NCBI GenBank assembly: GCA_015680685.1
Contig: MNCI01004368.1
Coordinates: 10,016 to 31,639 of the forward strand
Reading direction: 5' to 3'
DNA length: 21,624 bases
DNA from: Gnetum montanum
Taxonomy: Eukaryota; Streptophyta; Gnetopsida; Gnetales; Gnetaceae
Shown here: positions 1 through 8,443 of the stretch, piece after piece
Position numbering within the stretch: position 1 is the stretch's first letter
Layout of the letters: every line of letters starts with the position of its first letter
Translations under genes and position numbers: made by a program
The notes under the pieces: generated by a model
The model's input: the letters and a program-made list of their open reading frames with translations, nothing else
The model's database searches: none
What the model was told of the DNA's origin: nothing

Positions 1-141
1 GCTACTCCTGAAGACAGTGGAAAATAATATTAACTAAACTAAGCTAGGAGGAAAAGGGTAAGAAAATCTAATTTAGCCTAAGTGCGACAAGCAACCAATT
101 CCTTGATCAACCGTACACATCTTGGACCTTGTGCACGACTA

Positions 142-261
142 CCACTAGGATTACCAAGTGTAGATCATAGGTACGCCACTGGGATTACCAAGCGCAGATC
201 CCAGATACGCCACTTGGTTACCAAGCGTAAATCCTGGATATGCCACTGGGCTACCAAGTAG
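142..261 (-). repeat. 34-bp tandem repeat in LTR U5 (about 3.5 units)
   Basis: Units start at 142, 176, 210 and 243, each reading roughly CCACTGGGATTACCAAGCG and then AGATCCNGGATACG. The last unit is partial. The same array is in the other LTR at 7874-7993. Confidence 0.85.
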
Positions 262-532
262 TCACACTTAAATGCTCATAATCAAGTCGTACTCATTCCA
301 CGTTCTAGGAGTTCCGCGAACAAAGTGACTGCTGCTATGATGAAGTAATATCAATCTTTATTGCTGGTCATGTGCGTGTCCAAGTATGGCACACTCAAAT
401 AAAGACACCATACAATTACATTCACTACACTGTGGGCAGACACGGGAAAAATAATCTAACTTTGGAGGGATCAAACTGCCAGAGCTTCGCTACTCTAAAA
501 CTGGGATCCCCAAACAAGGGAATGCTGCCTCT

Positions 533-540
533 TATTTATA
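533..540 (-). promoter_or_regulatory. TATA box of the element A 3' LTR
   Basis: TATAAATA on the minus strand, just downstream in sense of the GATATC repeat block. The matching position is conserved in all A-type and C-type LTRs in the window. Confidence 0.7.
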
Positions 541-554
541 GAAATTGTGGCAGA

Positions 555-640
555 CTGTGATATCGTGTACGCGATATCATAGAGAAGATGCGATATCACG
601 GGGGATGCGATATCGCGGCGGATGCAATATCGCAGCCTAT
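555..640. repeat. GATATC palindrome array in LTR U3
   Basis: Degenerate palindromic units of the type GCGATATCGC recur at about 557, 571, 590, 607 and 624, spaced about 12-19 bp apart. They sit directly upstream, in sense, of the TATA box. Variants such as GTGATATC, AATATC and GATATT fit C-to-T decay of methylated CpG. They may be transcription-factor or enhancer sites, which is an inference. Confidence 0.7.
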
Positions 641-658
641 GCGAATTGCGTCTCATCA

Positions 659-671
659 TACCCCCACGACT
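659..671 (-). other. Polypurine tract (plus-strand primer) of element A
   Basis: The minus strand reads AGTCGTGGGGGTA immediately before the LTR start TGATGAG. The same motif adjoins the 3' LTRs of B (13317-13329) and C (17835-17847). An AACT...AGTT inverted repeat lies just upstream in sense, at 679-694. Confidence 0.85.
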
Positions 672-826
672 AAATAAAAACTCGTCCTCAAGTTACAAGG
701 AGAATAAGCTTCATTGATTACATAGTGGATAAGTATGGGATTATTAATTGGAAAAAGAAATGGACTAATGTCATAGTGTGGGGAGACACAACACAGAAAA
801 AAATGCTACACTACAAAAAATGGAAC

Positions 827-3435
827 TCATGTAGTTCCTAGTGGCGGTGGCTCCTCCATGGGTGCTTTCCCTTTGTCACGTGCTCCAAGCTTCGAAGGTT
901 GACGATGCTGAAGAATGGCCTGGAGCTTTTCTTCTTTGGTCTGAGGATCTTGTGCCGTCCATGCTAATGTTCTGATGTTTGATGGAGTCGACACTTCCCA
1001 CGAACAGGGTAGTTGCCGGAACATCTGATTAGCTTTGACATAGCATGCTGCAAACACCTGTCATTCCTTTTCATAGGCTTTGGCTTTGTCTTTATATTCA
1101 TGAAGCTCTGTTAGCCATCGAGCCAAGTCAGTTGCAACATCTTTCTGTCCCTGGTAGCTTTCTTTTACCACTACAAGTTCAGAATTTGTGACATCTAGTT
1201 TCTTAGCCAACTTCTTGCGCTCTGCAAGTTCTACTTCATATTTGATATGGGTGGAAGCTACTTGCTGCTTGAGCTCTGACCTTGGGCATCCTGCTGTTAA
1301 CATGGTTAGGTTGGCATATCTAAGGTTTGCCAACTCTATGTATTCGATCAAGTCTTGGATCTGCAGGTCTCGGTTCTTAATTTCTGCTTGGTGGGTGAAG
1401 GCGTAAGTGTCCAATATGGCCCNGAGAAAATCGAACCCTCTCAATGGAGGAGGTACACGCTATTTGCCAAAAATCAGCCATCGAGATAAGCGCGTGGCAG
1501 AATGAGGCTAAACGACACGAGAAGCTGAAGGAGCATTTCTGTGATCAGGTAGGAATGTACAAACAAATCCTGGAGAAGGAGATCCATATAGCCNAAGACC
1601 TTGAGTGCCTTAAGATGCTCATGAGTTTGCACTTGTGCGGTGGAGGCATCCCAAGTGGCTGTCTCCTTTTCTTCTGCCACCTTCTTATTTTTTGCAATTA
1701 GCTTTGTTAATTGCTCGGTTCTAAAATTTTTTAGTTGGTCTATAGGAACAAATTACAAAGGATCCTACTGTGCTGCTTGTAAGGCTACGAGCTGCTCTTG
1801 TAGTTTTTGCACTTCAGCTTCAGCATGCTCGGTCCTTACTTCGGATATGACCAGCTTCCCCTTTGTGAAAATGAGGTTTGATTGAATCACCGTTACATCC
1901 TAGGGGATGTCAAATAGAGACATCAAAACTTGCTCTGTTTGTAGCAATCGATCTAGCGCATCTTCATGTTCTGCAGGAGTCATTGAGGTTTCAGCAAGAG
2001 TTTGAGCATCCCATGCTCTTGAAAGATCTACCGGTGGCACAACAGGTACGTTAAAGGATTCTTTGATATGGTTAGCGACCACTTCAGTAGCTTCCACGGC
2101 ATCCTGATGTTGCATGACCACTACAGTGGCACCTGCACCAGTCTCTAACTGCACTTGAAAAGATGCCGCGTTTCCAAAGATCTGTTGTGACCATATGCTT
2201 TCCCCTCCTCCTGTTTGGATGGATAATTCACCCCTTGTGTGATCTAATGAAATAGTAGGCTGGTCGGCATCATCTATGACGTGGAAAAGGTTTGCGTCAT
2301 CATGACTTCCCTAACTAACCGTCTCGGTGATGGCCCTAAGATGGCTCATCGATGCTTTGTACTCTTGCGGCAGTGGCGACTGATCCTGGCCTATGCTGGG
2401 TCCTGCTTCTTATTGTTGGCTGGAACTTGTGGTTGGAGGTTGACTGGGTCCTACAAGTTGAGTTGCAGGTGATCCAATCATCTATTCTTCTTCTTCATCT
2501 AGTCCTAGCTCTTCGCCAGTGCTCTTTCTTGGAGCTGGCTCCTTTAACAACTTAGCATAAGAAGCATTCTAGGCCTTTTAGAGGACGTCATTTGTGTATC
2601 CCCGAATACCAACCCGTCTGCACAATTTTCTAATAAGGCAGGAAAAAGGAAGTGCCATCTTTCCTGACTTTCATTCTTCAAATCACCTTAGGATCTTCAT
2701 CAAATATAGATGGGGAAGGTTAGCGTTAACTTTTCCCATCAACACTGCACATCCTCTTGCCCCATATGTAGATATTCTTTTCAAACCTTTTGTGGGGAAG
2801 AGGTGATAGGTTCCAATTTTGAAATAAACCTGCTCTTCCATCATCAATTCTCCAAAAGTTTTATCTCTGCCATAAGCCTTCTCTAACCAATCCTTTCGCA
2901 CATCAGGGTCCGATTGGGTAGATAATCGAGCAACATGGGGGCCTGAATTTGGAAGGTTTAACACTTCAAAAATTACCTATGCAGAAAAGTCTACTGTCAC
3001 ACCATAAATGTTAACCGTGGTGCCTTGCTCCTTGTTGTGCCAGAACAGGTACGTTTCACCTAAGTACCAGGCACCACACTCAGAGAGGACATGCCATAAG
3101 GGAGACCCTTTAAGGTGATCCCTAACAGCCTCAGGAGCATACTCTGCAAAAGGTTCGAAGTTAAGCTGCACAATCACCGCAGCAACTATGGACTTCGTAT
3201 GGATAGCTTGAACACATTCCGGGGGCAACGTGAGTTGTTGTCCAGGTTTAGGCGCAGCAGCAGCTCCTCTTTCTGCTTGCTCGAACCATCTGGTAGGAGG
3301 TTCTTCTTGATGGATGTTGAATGATTGCCCCTCTTGTTCTGCATGTTTTCTGGCAAGGACCCATCTTCCACCTCTCCGAGGTTGTTTTACTTCACTTTGA
3401 ATAGGACCCTCTCACTGTGCATGTTTCGGGGCCAT
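827..3435 (-). pseudogene. ORF2 of element A: Transposase_32-like plus coiled-coil protein, decayed
   Basis: This is an extra ORF in the position where env-like genes sit in Athila-type elements. The start ATG at 3435 begins MAPK, as does the homologue in B at 19339. Residues about 90-280 carry FEPFAEYAPEAV, then LGETYLFWHNK, then LMGKVNANLPHLY, then LPFSCLIRKLC. This pattern resembles the family annotated as putative plant transposon protein (Transposase_32), recalled from memory. An acidic patch (LDEEEE) follows, then a long charged, helical, probably coiled-coil C-terminus. The frame stays open in register from 3435 to 1595, broken only by scattered nonsense codons. Around the N bases at 1594 and 1423 the register is lost, and the piece between them is inverted. 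It resumes at 1444 and ends at TGA 827-829. The function is unknown. Cargo, env-like or capsid-associated roles are all possible. Confidence 0.75.
1424..1593 (+). other. Inverted 170-bp segment bounded by single N bases
   Basis: The coding sense is on the plus strand here (residues NRTLSMEEVHAICQK, then AKRHEKLKEHF), while both flanks code on the minus strand. The ORF2 homologue in B has the same protein block (NRNLSMDEGRALCQK) collinear on the minus strand, upstream of IEYIELANL/MEYIELANL. Flipping 1424-1593 would restore that order. N bases at 1423 and 1594 mark both edges, so a mis-oriented contig piece is more likely than a real inversion. Confidence 0.85.
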
Positions 3436-3715
3436 CTGCAATCACACGGCCAAACATTAGTAAGTTTGTTTTTCAATTCAAGTTATACCTTACTACATGC
3501 CTTTAATTAAAGATCTTATGTTATTGTGTGATTGTGCCCGAAAATTATAATAATGGGTCCTATGACTTAGGTGGGTTTCATTTTAATCTCCCGATGTACC
3601 TAAGGTCATATGATTTTTGGCACAATTTTTCTAAGTGTTAGTGTTAATTACCCTAATTGATGTCCTTTGGATGATGATAAATTTAAAAAAATGTTAGGCA
3701 CTTTTCAGCAAGTTT

Positions 3716-3731
3716 CACTCCCCCCACGACT
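3716..3731 (-). other. Internal polypurine tract-like copy, element A
   Basis: In sense it reads TTTAGTCGTGGGGGGAGTG (3716-3734), nearly the same as the 3' PPT at 659-671, and lies about 280 bp upstream of the ORF2 start. Counterparts in other elements are at 10453-10468 and 17293-17310. Confidence 0.6.
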
Positions 3732-3904
3732 AAACTAAACACTACGGGTTCAAGCAGGTTCAAACGGAATTAAAATTGGAGCACCAGTGAGCGAGATATG
3801 AGTGAAAAAGCGAGGGTCACGCAATCGCAAGTCGTAGAGAAAAATTTCAAAAATTCCCCTCGTGTAAATGGAAAAATGATGCTAAGTGTTGCGGTGATGG
3901 TTCC

Positions 3905-4003
3905 TATTTATAAGTAAATAGGACGTGATATTGCGTACGGTACATCATGTACACAATATCACATGGGATGCAATATCACGTATGCGATATCTCGTCCCTA
4001 GTG
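3905..4003 (-). promoter_or_regulatory. Internal U3-like promoter upstream of ORF2, element A
   Basis: In sense, a run of GATATC-type units (near 3989, 3970, 3955 and 3928) leads into a TATAAATA box (3905-3912). This is the same layout as the LTR U3 of this element. It lies about 470 bp upstream of the ORF2 ATG and could drive a separate ORF2 transcript, which is an inference. It might instead be a remnant of an old LTR captured during formation of the module. Confidence 0.55.
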
Positions 4004-4308
4004 ATGTGGGACACATGGAAAATACCGAATTTTTAAGGATGTTCTTGAAATTAATGGTGTAAAATGAGGACATGGGCAAGTATGGAGATATCCTAGGGTA
4101 ATTGCATTAATTTGAGAGGCACTCGTAATGATAATGATGTGAATTTAGCAATTAAAAATTTGGCGGTTATGAAGAAAAGGGAATGTAATGGTACATTGGA
4201 ACATAGGAATGATAGAGGGATAATAATAGCGAAAGAAAAATATAAAAATTAAGCTGAGGGTAAGAAATTGTGTGTTTGAACTAGAGAATTAGTAAAGATT
4301 ACAAAAAA

Positions 4309-4363
4309 TTACACAAGTGGGTCCTCCCCAAAGCAGGTTTCAACCTATTATGCCCTTGTGTAA
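4309..4363 (-). ncRNA. Conserved stem-loop with GGGGAGGA block, element A
   Basis: The arms TTACACAAG (4309-4317) and CTTGTGTAA (4355-4363) are perfectly complementary. In sense the loop holds a small AGGTT/AACCT hairpin and then CTTTGGGGAGGACC just before the closing arm. Three other elements have the same layout with different but complementary stems (11590-11646, 17073-17121, 20140-20192). Confidence 0.65.
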
Positions 4364-5269
4364 CCACACTTAAAGTGTCTGTGGGAACTAGAAGGGTTAA
4401 ATGTAATCTGCACTAACTCCACAAAACACACACATGTAAATATCACCGAAATGAGATGAAAATTCTATGCTACACGAGACACGAGCTACAATTACATGAA
4501 CAGTGAGATGAGGTGAAGTATAGAAAGGGATCATAGAGATTGGGACGTGAGGTGACTAACCCAGGGCACAATGAATCCTGCGTGTAAAGCATGATTAATG
4601 TGTCATTAACCCATCGTTCTAAGATCAGGACCAAGTCCATCCTTCTAATCAGTGACATCGCATTGTTTCATCCCATGGTGAACAACTATGAGAGTACCAT
4701 AACAACAAGGCGTACGATCACTTGACGTTTAGTACAAGGGAGGAGTGATTTTTGTTTTATGGAACTTCTTTTTCTTTTCTTCTTCTTTTTCTCTTTTTTT
4801 TTTCACTTTACTGAATCCAGAGAAGCCGCCAACCATTAGGCATGGGTGCATGTCTTTCTAGTGGGACCCCCTTGAACAGCTTTTGAATTTTGAGTGCCCT
4901 TTTGATTACCCTTACTCCCATTCTTCATTAGATCTACAAGGATCTTAGTACAACCATATTGCATGATAACTCCCACAGATGTCACCAAAGAGAATCCACA
5001 AGTCCCCTTGATGTCACACCCTAATCATTCCCTCTTGGTCCATCCTTCTTCATTTTGGGTACAATAACACAAAATTAATTTTAAGTTTTAGAAATTTCAA
5101 GAATATCACTGTACCCTCGAACAGAACCTCTTTATTTATAGAGTGGATGAGTGGGTGTAATGGGCTCACTGTTCCAAATAATTGACCACTCATGACTTAA
5201 TAACATAGAACACACCTCAACTAACGATCCACATGAGTGTTTTATTCGTAGATGAGATTACTCACAAAA

Positions 5270-5405
5270 ACAGAAAAAGACAAACACACAGACACACAAA
5301 AAGATAAAAAGATAAAAAGATAAAAATATAAAACAAAAAGTTGAAAAATGAAAAATTGGAAAACAAAAAGTTGTAAAATCAAAGAAAATGAAAAATATTT
5401 ATTAA
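5270..5405 (-). repeat. T-rich spacer after gag (A-rich on plus strand)
   Basis: Low-complexity tract with short repeats of AGATAAAA and ACAAAAAGTTG on the plus strand. Similar T-rich spacers (in sense) follow the protease region of D (10497-10610) and the pol end of B (about 21190-21370), so it is a family landmark rather than random sequence. Confidence 0.6.
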
Positions 5406-5414
5406 CCTTGCTTG

Positions 5415-7397
5415 TTATTGAAATGGGGGGTATCTCCCATATCTAAACGGTTGAGTATGGAAAGGATTAATAAATGGGAAATAAGGATCCTTGCATGTTA
5501 AAAGTATTGGAATCGGTCCATAGTTATCCCTTTGGATTTCACACACTTCATAATAAGCATAGTGGGGCACTTCATACGATGTAGTTCCCAGATAACGAGT
5601 TGACCCACTATGATATTTAGGACCGTTAGATGGTATGCAAGGATTGGGCTGATGCCTCCCATGGTTATGTTCATTGGGTCGTATGTTTGTTTGAGTGTAA
5701 GTTGGTGGCCCTGATGAAGTTACATGAGGCGTTGAGTTCGAAGGTAAGGGTGCACCACATTGTTGTACTTGTGTTGGATTGGAAGATACAGTGGCCTCTG
5801 AATTATGTTGTCCCTTCCTACGACCGTGTTTAAGGAAAGGACGCCTTTGATGTTGAGGAGGCTTTTCACTACTGTTAGTAGCATTAGCACAAGTAGCATT
5901 TGTGGGTTGTTGCGATGGTGTAGGCACCTTAGGAATAGTTGGTGGAACTGTGGAAGGAGGGAAAGGATGAGAATGTTGAAAGTTAGGAGGAATATAAGGT
6001 GCATAAGGTGGTGGTTGTGTTGGAGGTATGGGCTGATAGTATTGTGGAGAATGGTATTGTGGTGAGATAGAGTATGTTGGCCCAGTTGAAGAAACAGGGT
6101 GTTGAACGTGATAACCATTTAGATTCGGATAATATGAAGGGTGCCTCCAGTCTAAGGGTGGATTCCCCCATGACTGGGATTGTTGCCACTATGATTGAAC
6201 ACAGTATCTCTGTATGAACTCTGGATGTAATGTATTTTCCCAATGCTCATGTAGATGTAACAATATTGGGCATTGGCCCTTGGGGTGTTCATACAGGCAT
6301 ATGTTGCATTCATATGTATGATTAGTAGTTGAGAACTTATTCCCTTTATTCTTTTTCTCCGAAAGTCTAATGTTTTGTCCTGCTTCTTGGGTTGTCAAAA
6401 CTCTATCTCCAATGATGTTGATATATTCTCCACACTTTTGATTTATCCATTCGAACATCTTATTGATCTTTGCCTCGGCTTCTTCTAACGATTGTTGTAT
6501 TGGCAAAGATGATGTTTCCACCTTGAGATTTGTTGATCTCTCCTTGTTATGATCAAGGACTTTTGTTAAGTTGTGATTTTGGTCCCGTTGATGTTTTTCA
6601 ACACTCTCCCATGTAGCTATTTCTCCTTCTTCTTTTGCTACCCGCTTAATAAGCTCTTGGATTTGATGGGTTCGTAGTTCATATAGTTGACCGTGGGCAT
6701 ACGTTCCTAAGGTCTCTCTTATTTGATTACGTAGCCCATCAATGATATGGTACATTAGCCTTTCCTCGAAAAACCCATGTCCTGGATAGTTGTTTAACAG
6801 TGCGTAATATCTTTCTAAGGCCATGTCCAAGGGTTCATGTTTTGCTTGTTTCCATCCTTGGATTTGTTTCCTCAAGGCTGACACTCTTGCATAGGTTTGA
6901 TATTTTTCGTTAAGGACTTCTACCATGGTTGACCAGCGTCATATCGAAGTTTGTTTTAACGATCTGTACCATACTTTTGCTTGGTCAACGAGTGTCACGG
7001 GAAAGAGCTTAAGTTTTTGCCACCCGTTATCAATGTTATTCCATGTGTAGGCATCGTAGAAGGCTAGTAAATGTTGATGCGAATCTAAGTCATAGCCTCC
7101 TGAAAATGTAGGAAAGTTGTTTAAATCGAGCCTAGGTAGATGGCTCTCTTTACGATGCCTACGTGAGATTTGAACAACCTCTTGTATTTGTGTTAAGCTT
7201 GTAGTGGCCAATGGGGGTTCATCATCATTGGGTAAGTTAGGCTTTCGTGTGTTGCGATGACGTTTTTTTCGTTCATGTTTATAAGAAACTCCCACTTCAG
7301 GTTGTATACTCTAATCTTCATCATCATATAGTTCATTGGTTCTGCAATGAACTTCGTTACTAAGTGTGACATTATTATCATCTTGTAGGAGAGGCAT
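5415..7397 (-). pseudogene. gag: gag of element A: capsid plus zinc knuckle, three in-frame stops
   Basis: Gag would form the cytoplasmic virus-like particle and bind element RNA. The ATG at 7397 follows a short leader after the PBS. The 661-codon frame has no frameshift but has nonsense codons at TAG 7311-7313, TGA 6939-6941 and TAG 6189-6191. Residues about 90-290 fit the retrotransposon gag fold (FPTFSGG, then LKLFPVTLVDQAKVWYRSL, then YYALLNNYPGHGF). A short helical region follows (QSLEEAEAKINKMFEWI). The nucleocapsid knuckle CNICLYEHPKGQC (residues 364-376, 6270-6308) is CX2CX3HX4C. About 285 residues after it are rich in Pro, Gln, His and Tyr. The frame stops without running into a protease. 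The TGA may derive from CGA by CpG decay. Confidence 0.88.
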
Positions 7398-7507
7398 TGT
7401 TGTGTGTGAATTTATGTGACTTTTTATAATTACTTCTTTTTAAGAGATGTATCGTTAAGTCCTTTACAGTGACCTTGTATGATATAACTAACCTAGATAA
7501 CTAGCAC
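7398..7507 (-). other. 5' untranslated leader of element A
   Basis: About 110 bp between the PBS and the gag ATG. No ORF. A packaging signal is usual in this position, but none is recognisable here. Confidence 0.6.
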
Positions 7508-7527
7508 CATCCCTGGCAATGGCGCGA
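7508..7527 (-). other. Primer-binding site complementary to tRNA-Asp
   Basis: The plus strand here reads like the 3' end of plant tRNA-Asp including CCA, with 16 of 20 positions matching the end GATCCCCGGCAACGGCGCCA recalled from memory. Two mismatches are C-to-T and one lies in the CCA. It is separated from the LTR end (7529) by one base. It fixes the element's orientation and the LTR boundary. tRNA-Asp priming is typical of Athila-type elements. Confidence 0.8.
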
Positions 7528-7873
7528 ATGATGAGTGGCGAGGTACCCCTACACTCAACCATACGAAACGAGCATTGCACGCGCGATCTAGTCGAACTAC
7601 GCAGTTGGACTAGTTGTGGCATCTAGATAGTTAGCCTTAGGTTGCAGTTCGCTATCTTCCCACCTAGACTAGTATTGCATTTGTCACGTATGGTTCAGTC
7701 CAGATGAGGTGTATGATGTGTTTTCTAATCTATGCTACTCCTGAAGGCAGTGGAAAATAATATTAACTAAACTAAGCTAGGAGGAAAAGGGTAAGAAAAT
7801 TAATCTAGCCTAAGTGCGACGAGCAACCGATTCCTTGATCAACCATACAGATCTTGGACCTCGTGCACGACTA

Positions 7874-7993
7874 CCACTAGGATTACCAAGCGTAGATCCT
7901 AGGTACGCCACTGGGATTAGCAAGCACAGATCCCAAATACACCACTGGGTTACCAAGCGTAGATCCTGGATACGCCACTAGGCTACCAAGTAG
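7874..7993 (-). repeat. 34-bp tandem repeat in the U5 of the 5' LTR
   Basis: Same three-and-a-half-unit array as at 142-261. Units start near 7874, 7908, 7942 and 7975. Confidence 0.8.
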
Positions 7994-8143
7994 TCACACT
8001 TAAATGCTCGTAATCAAGTCGTACTCGTTCCGTGTTCTAGGAGTTTTAGGGTGAGAGAGAGAGAAAACAGTAAATAACATTAAATAAATAAACAAATAAA
8101 TCCATAACAAAGTGACTGCTGCAATGATGAAGTAATCTTGATC

Positions 8144-8149
8144 TTTATT
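8144..8149 (-). terminator. LTR polyadenylation signal AATAAA, element A
   Basis: AATAAA on the minus strand, downstream of the TATA box in sense. It is conserved at the same place in the LTRs at 357-362, 9277-9282, 15907-15912 and 18080-18085. Confidence 0.55.
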
Positions 8150-8319
8150 GCCGATCATGTGCGTGTCCAAGTACGGCACACTCGAATAAAGACACAGTAC
8201 AATTACATTCACCACACTGTGGGCAGACACGGGAAAAATAATCTAACTCTAGAGGGATCAAACTGCCAGAGCTTTGCTACTCTAAAACTGGGATCCCAAA
8301 ACAAGGGAATGCCACCTCT

Positions 8320-8327
8320 TATTTATA
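8320..8327 (-). promoter_or_regulatory. TATA box of the element A 5' LTR
   Basis: TATAAATA followed by AGAGG in sense. It is conserved in sequence and place in four other LTR copies, so this is the likely genomic-RNA promoter. Confidence 0.7.
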
Positions 8328-8343
8328 GACATTGCGGTGGACT

Positions 8344-8443
8344 GCGATATCACGTACGTGATATTGTAGGGAAGACGCGATATTGTGTGTGATATTGCAG
8401 GGGATGCGATATCGCGGCGGACGCGATATTGCATACACGATAT
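8344..8443. repeat. GATATC palindrome array in the U3 of the 5' LTR
   Basis: Seven GATATC or GATATT units at about 8346, 8360, 8379, 8391, 8408, 8424 and 8439. Most are flanked by GC or CG to give GCGATATCGC-like palindromes. Confidence 0.75.

Larger units (their letters stand above)
1..658 (-). repeat. 3' LTR of element A, truncated by the window edge
   Basis: This segment aligns with 7734-8471 and ends in CTCATCA at 652-658, the reverse complement of the LTR start TGATGAG. In sense orientation it has U3 GATATC-type repeats, a TATAAATA box (533-540), an AATAAA signal (357-362) and a U5 with 34-bp tandem repeats. It lacks nearly 60 bp that the right LTR has at about 8046-8104. Related LTRs at 9011 and 17848 keep a matching AT-rich stretch, so the left copy probably suffered the deletion. 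Confidence 0.9.
3436..5414 (-). other. Non-coding middle of element A between gag and ORF2
   Basis: About 2 kb with no convincing coding sequence and no pol motifs. It contains, in sense order, a T-rich spacer (about 5405-5270), blocks shared with D (for example 4460-4560 against 11339-11400), the conserved stem-loop (4363-4309), a U3-like promoter (about 4003-3905) and an internal PPT (3731-3716). A pyrimidine-rich stretch on the plus strand lies at about 4765-4805. Confidence 0.7.

Noticed and set aside
142-261. 34-bp repeats as a minisatellite locus of the host
   Set aside because: The same array is at the same LTR position in both LTRs of element A, so it belongs to the element.
372-560. 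Open frame in the left LTR (with counterpart at 8138-8392)
   Set aside because: It lies in the LTR R/U3 region, antisense to the element promoter, and recurs only because the LTR does.
555-640. GATATC arrays as a CRISPR-like repeat
   Set aside because: Units are short, palindromic and irregularly spaced with no unique spacers, inside an LTR of a plant retroelement.
1444-1701. Plus-strand ORF MEEVHAICQK at 1444-1701
   Set aside because: Its first part is the inverted ORF2 segment. After the N at 1594 it reads antisense to ORF2.
2281-2555. Plus-strand frames 2281-2472 and 2352-2555
   Set aside because: Antisense to ORF2 of A, whose minus frame is supported by homology with B.
4470-4658. 62-residue minus-strand ORF in the middle of A
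   Set aside because: No motif, AT-rich non-coding block. The homologous block in D is not open in that frame.
7508-7527. tRNA fragment as a tRNA gene
   Set aside because: Only the 3' terminal 20 bases match and they abut the LTR. It is a primer-binding site.
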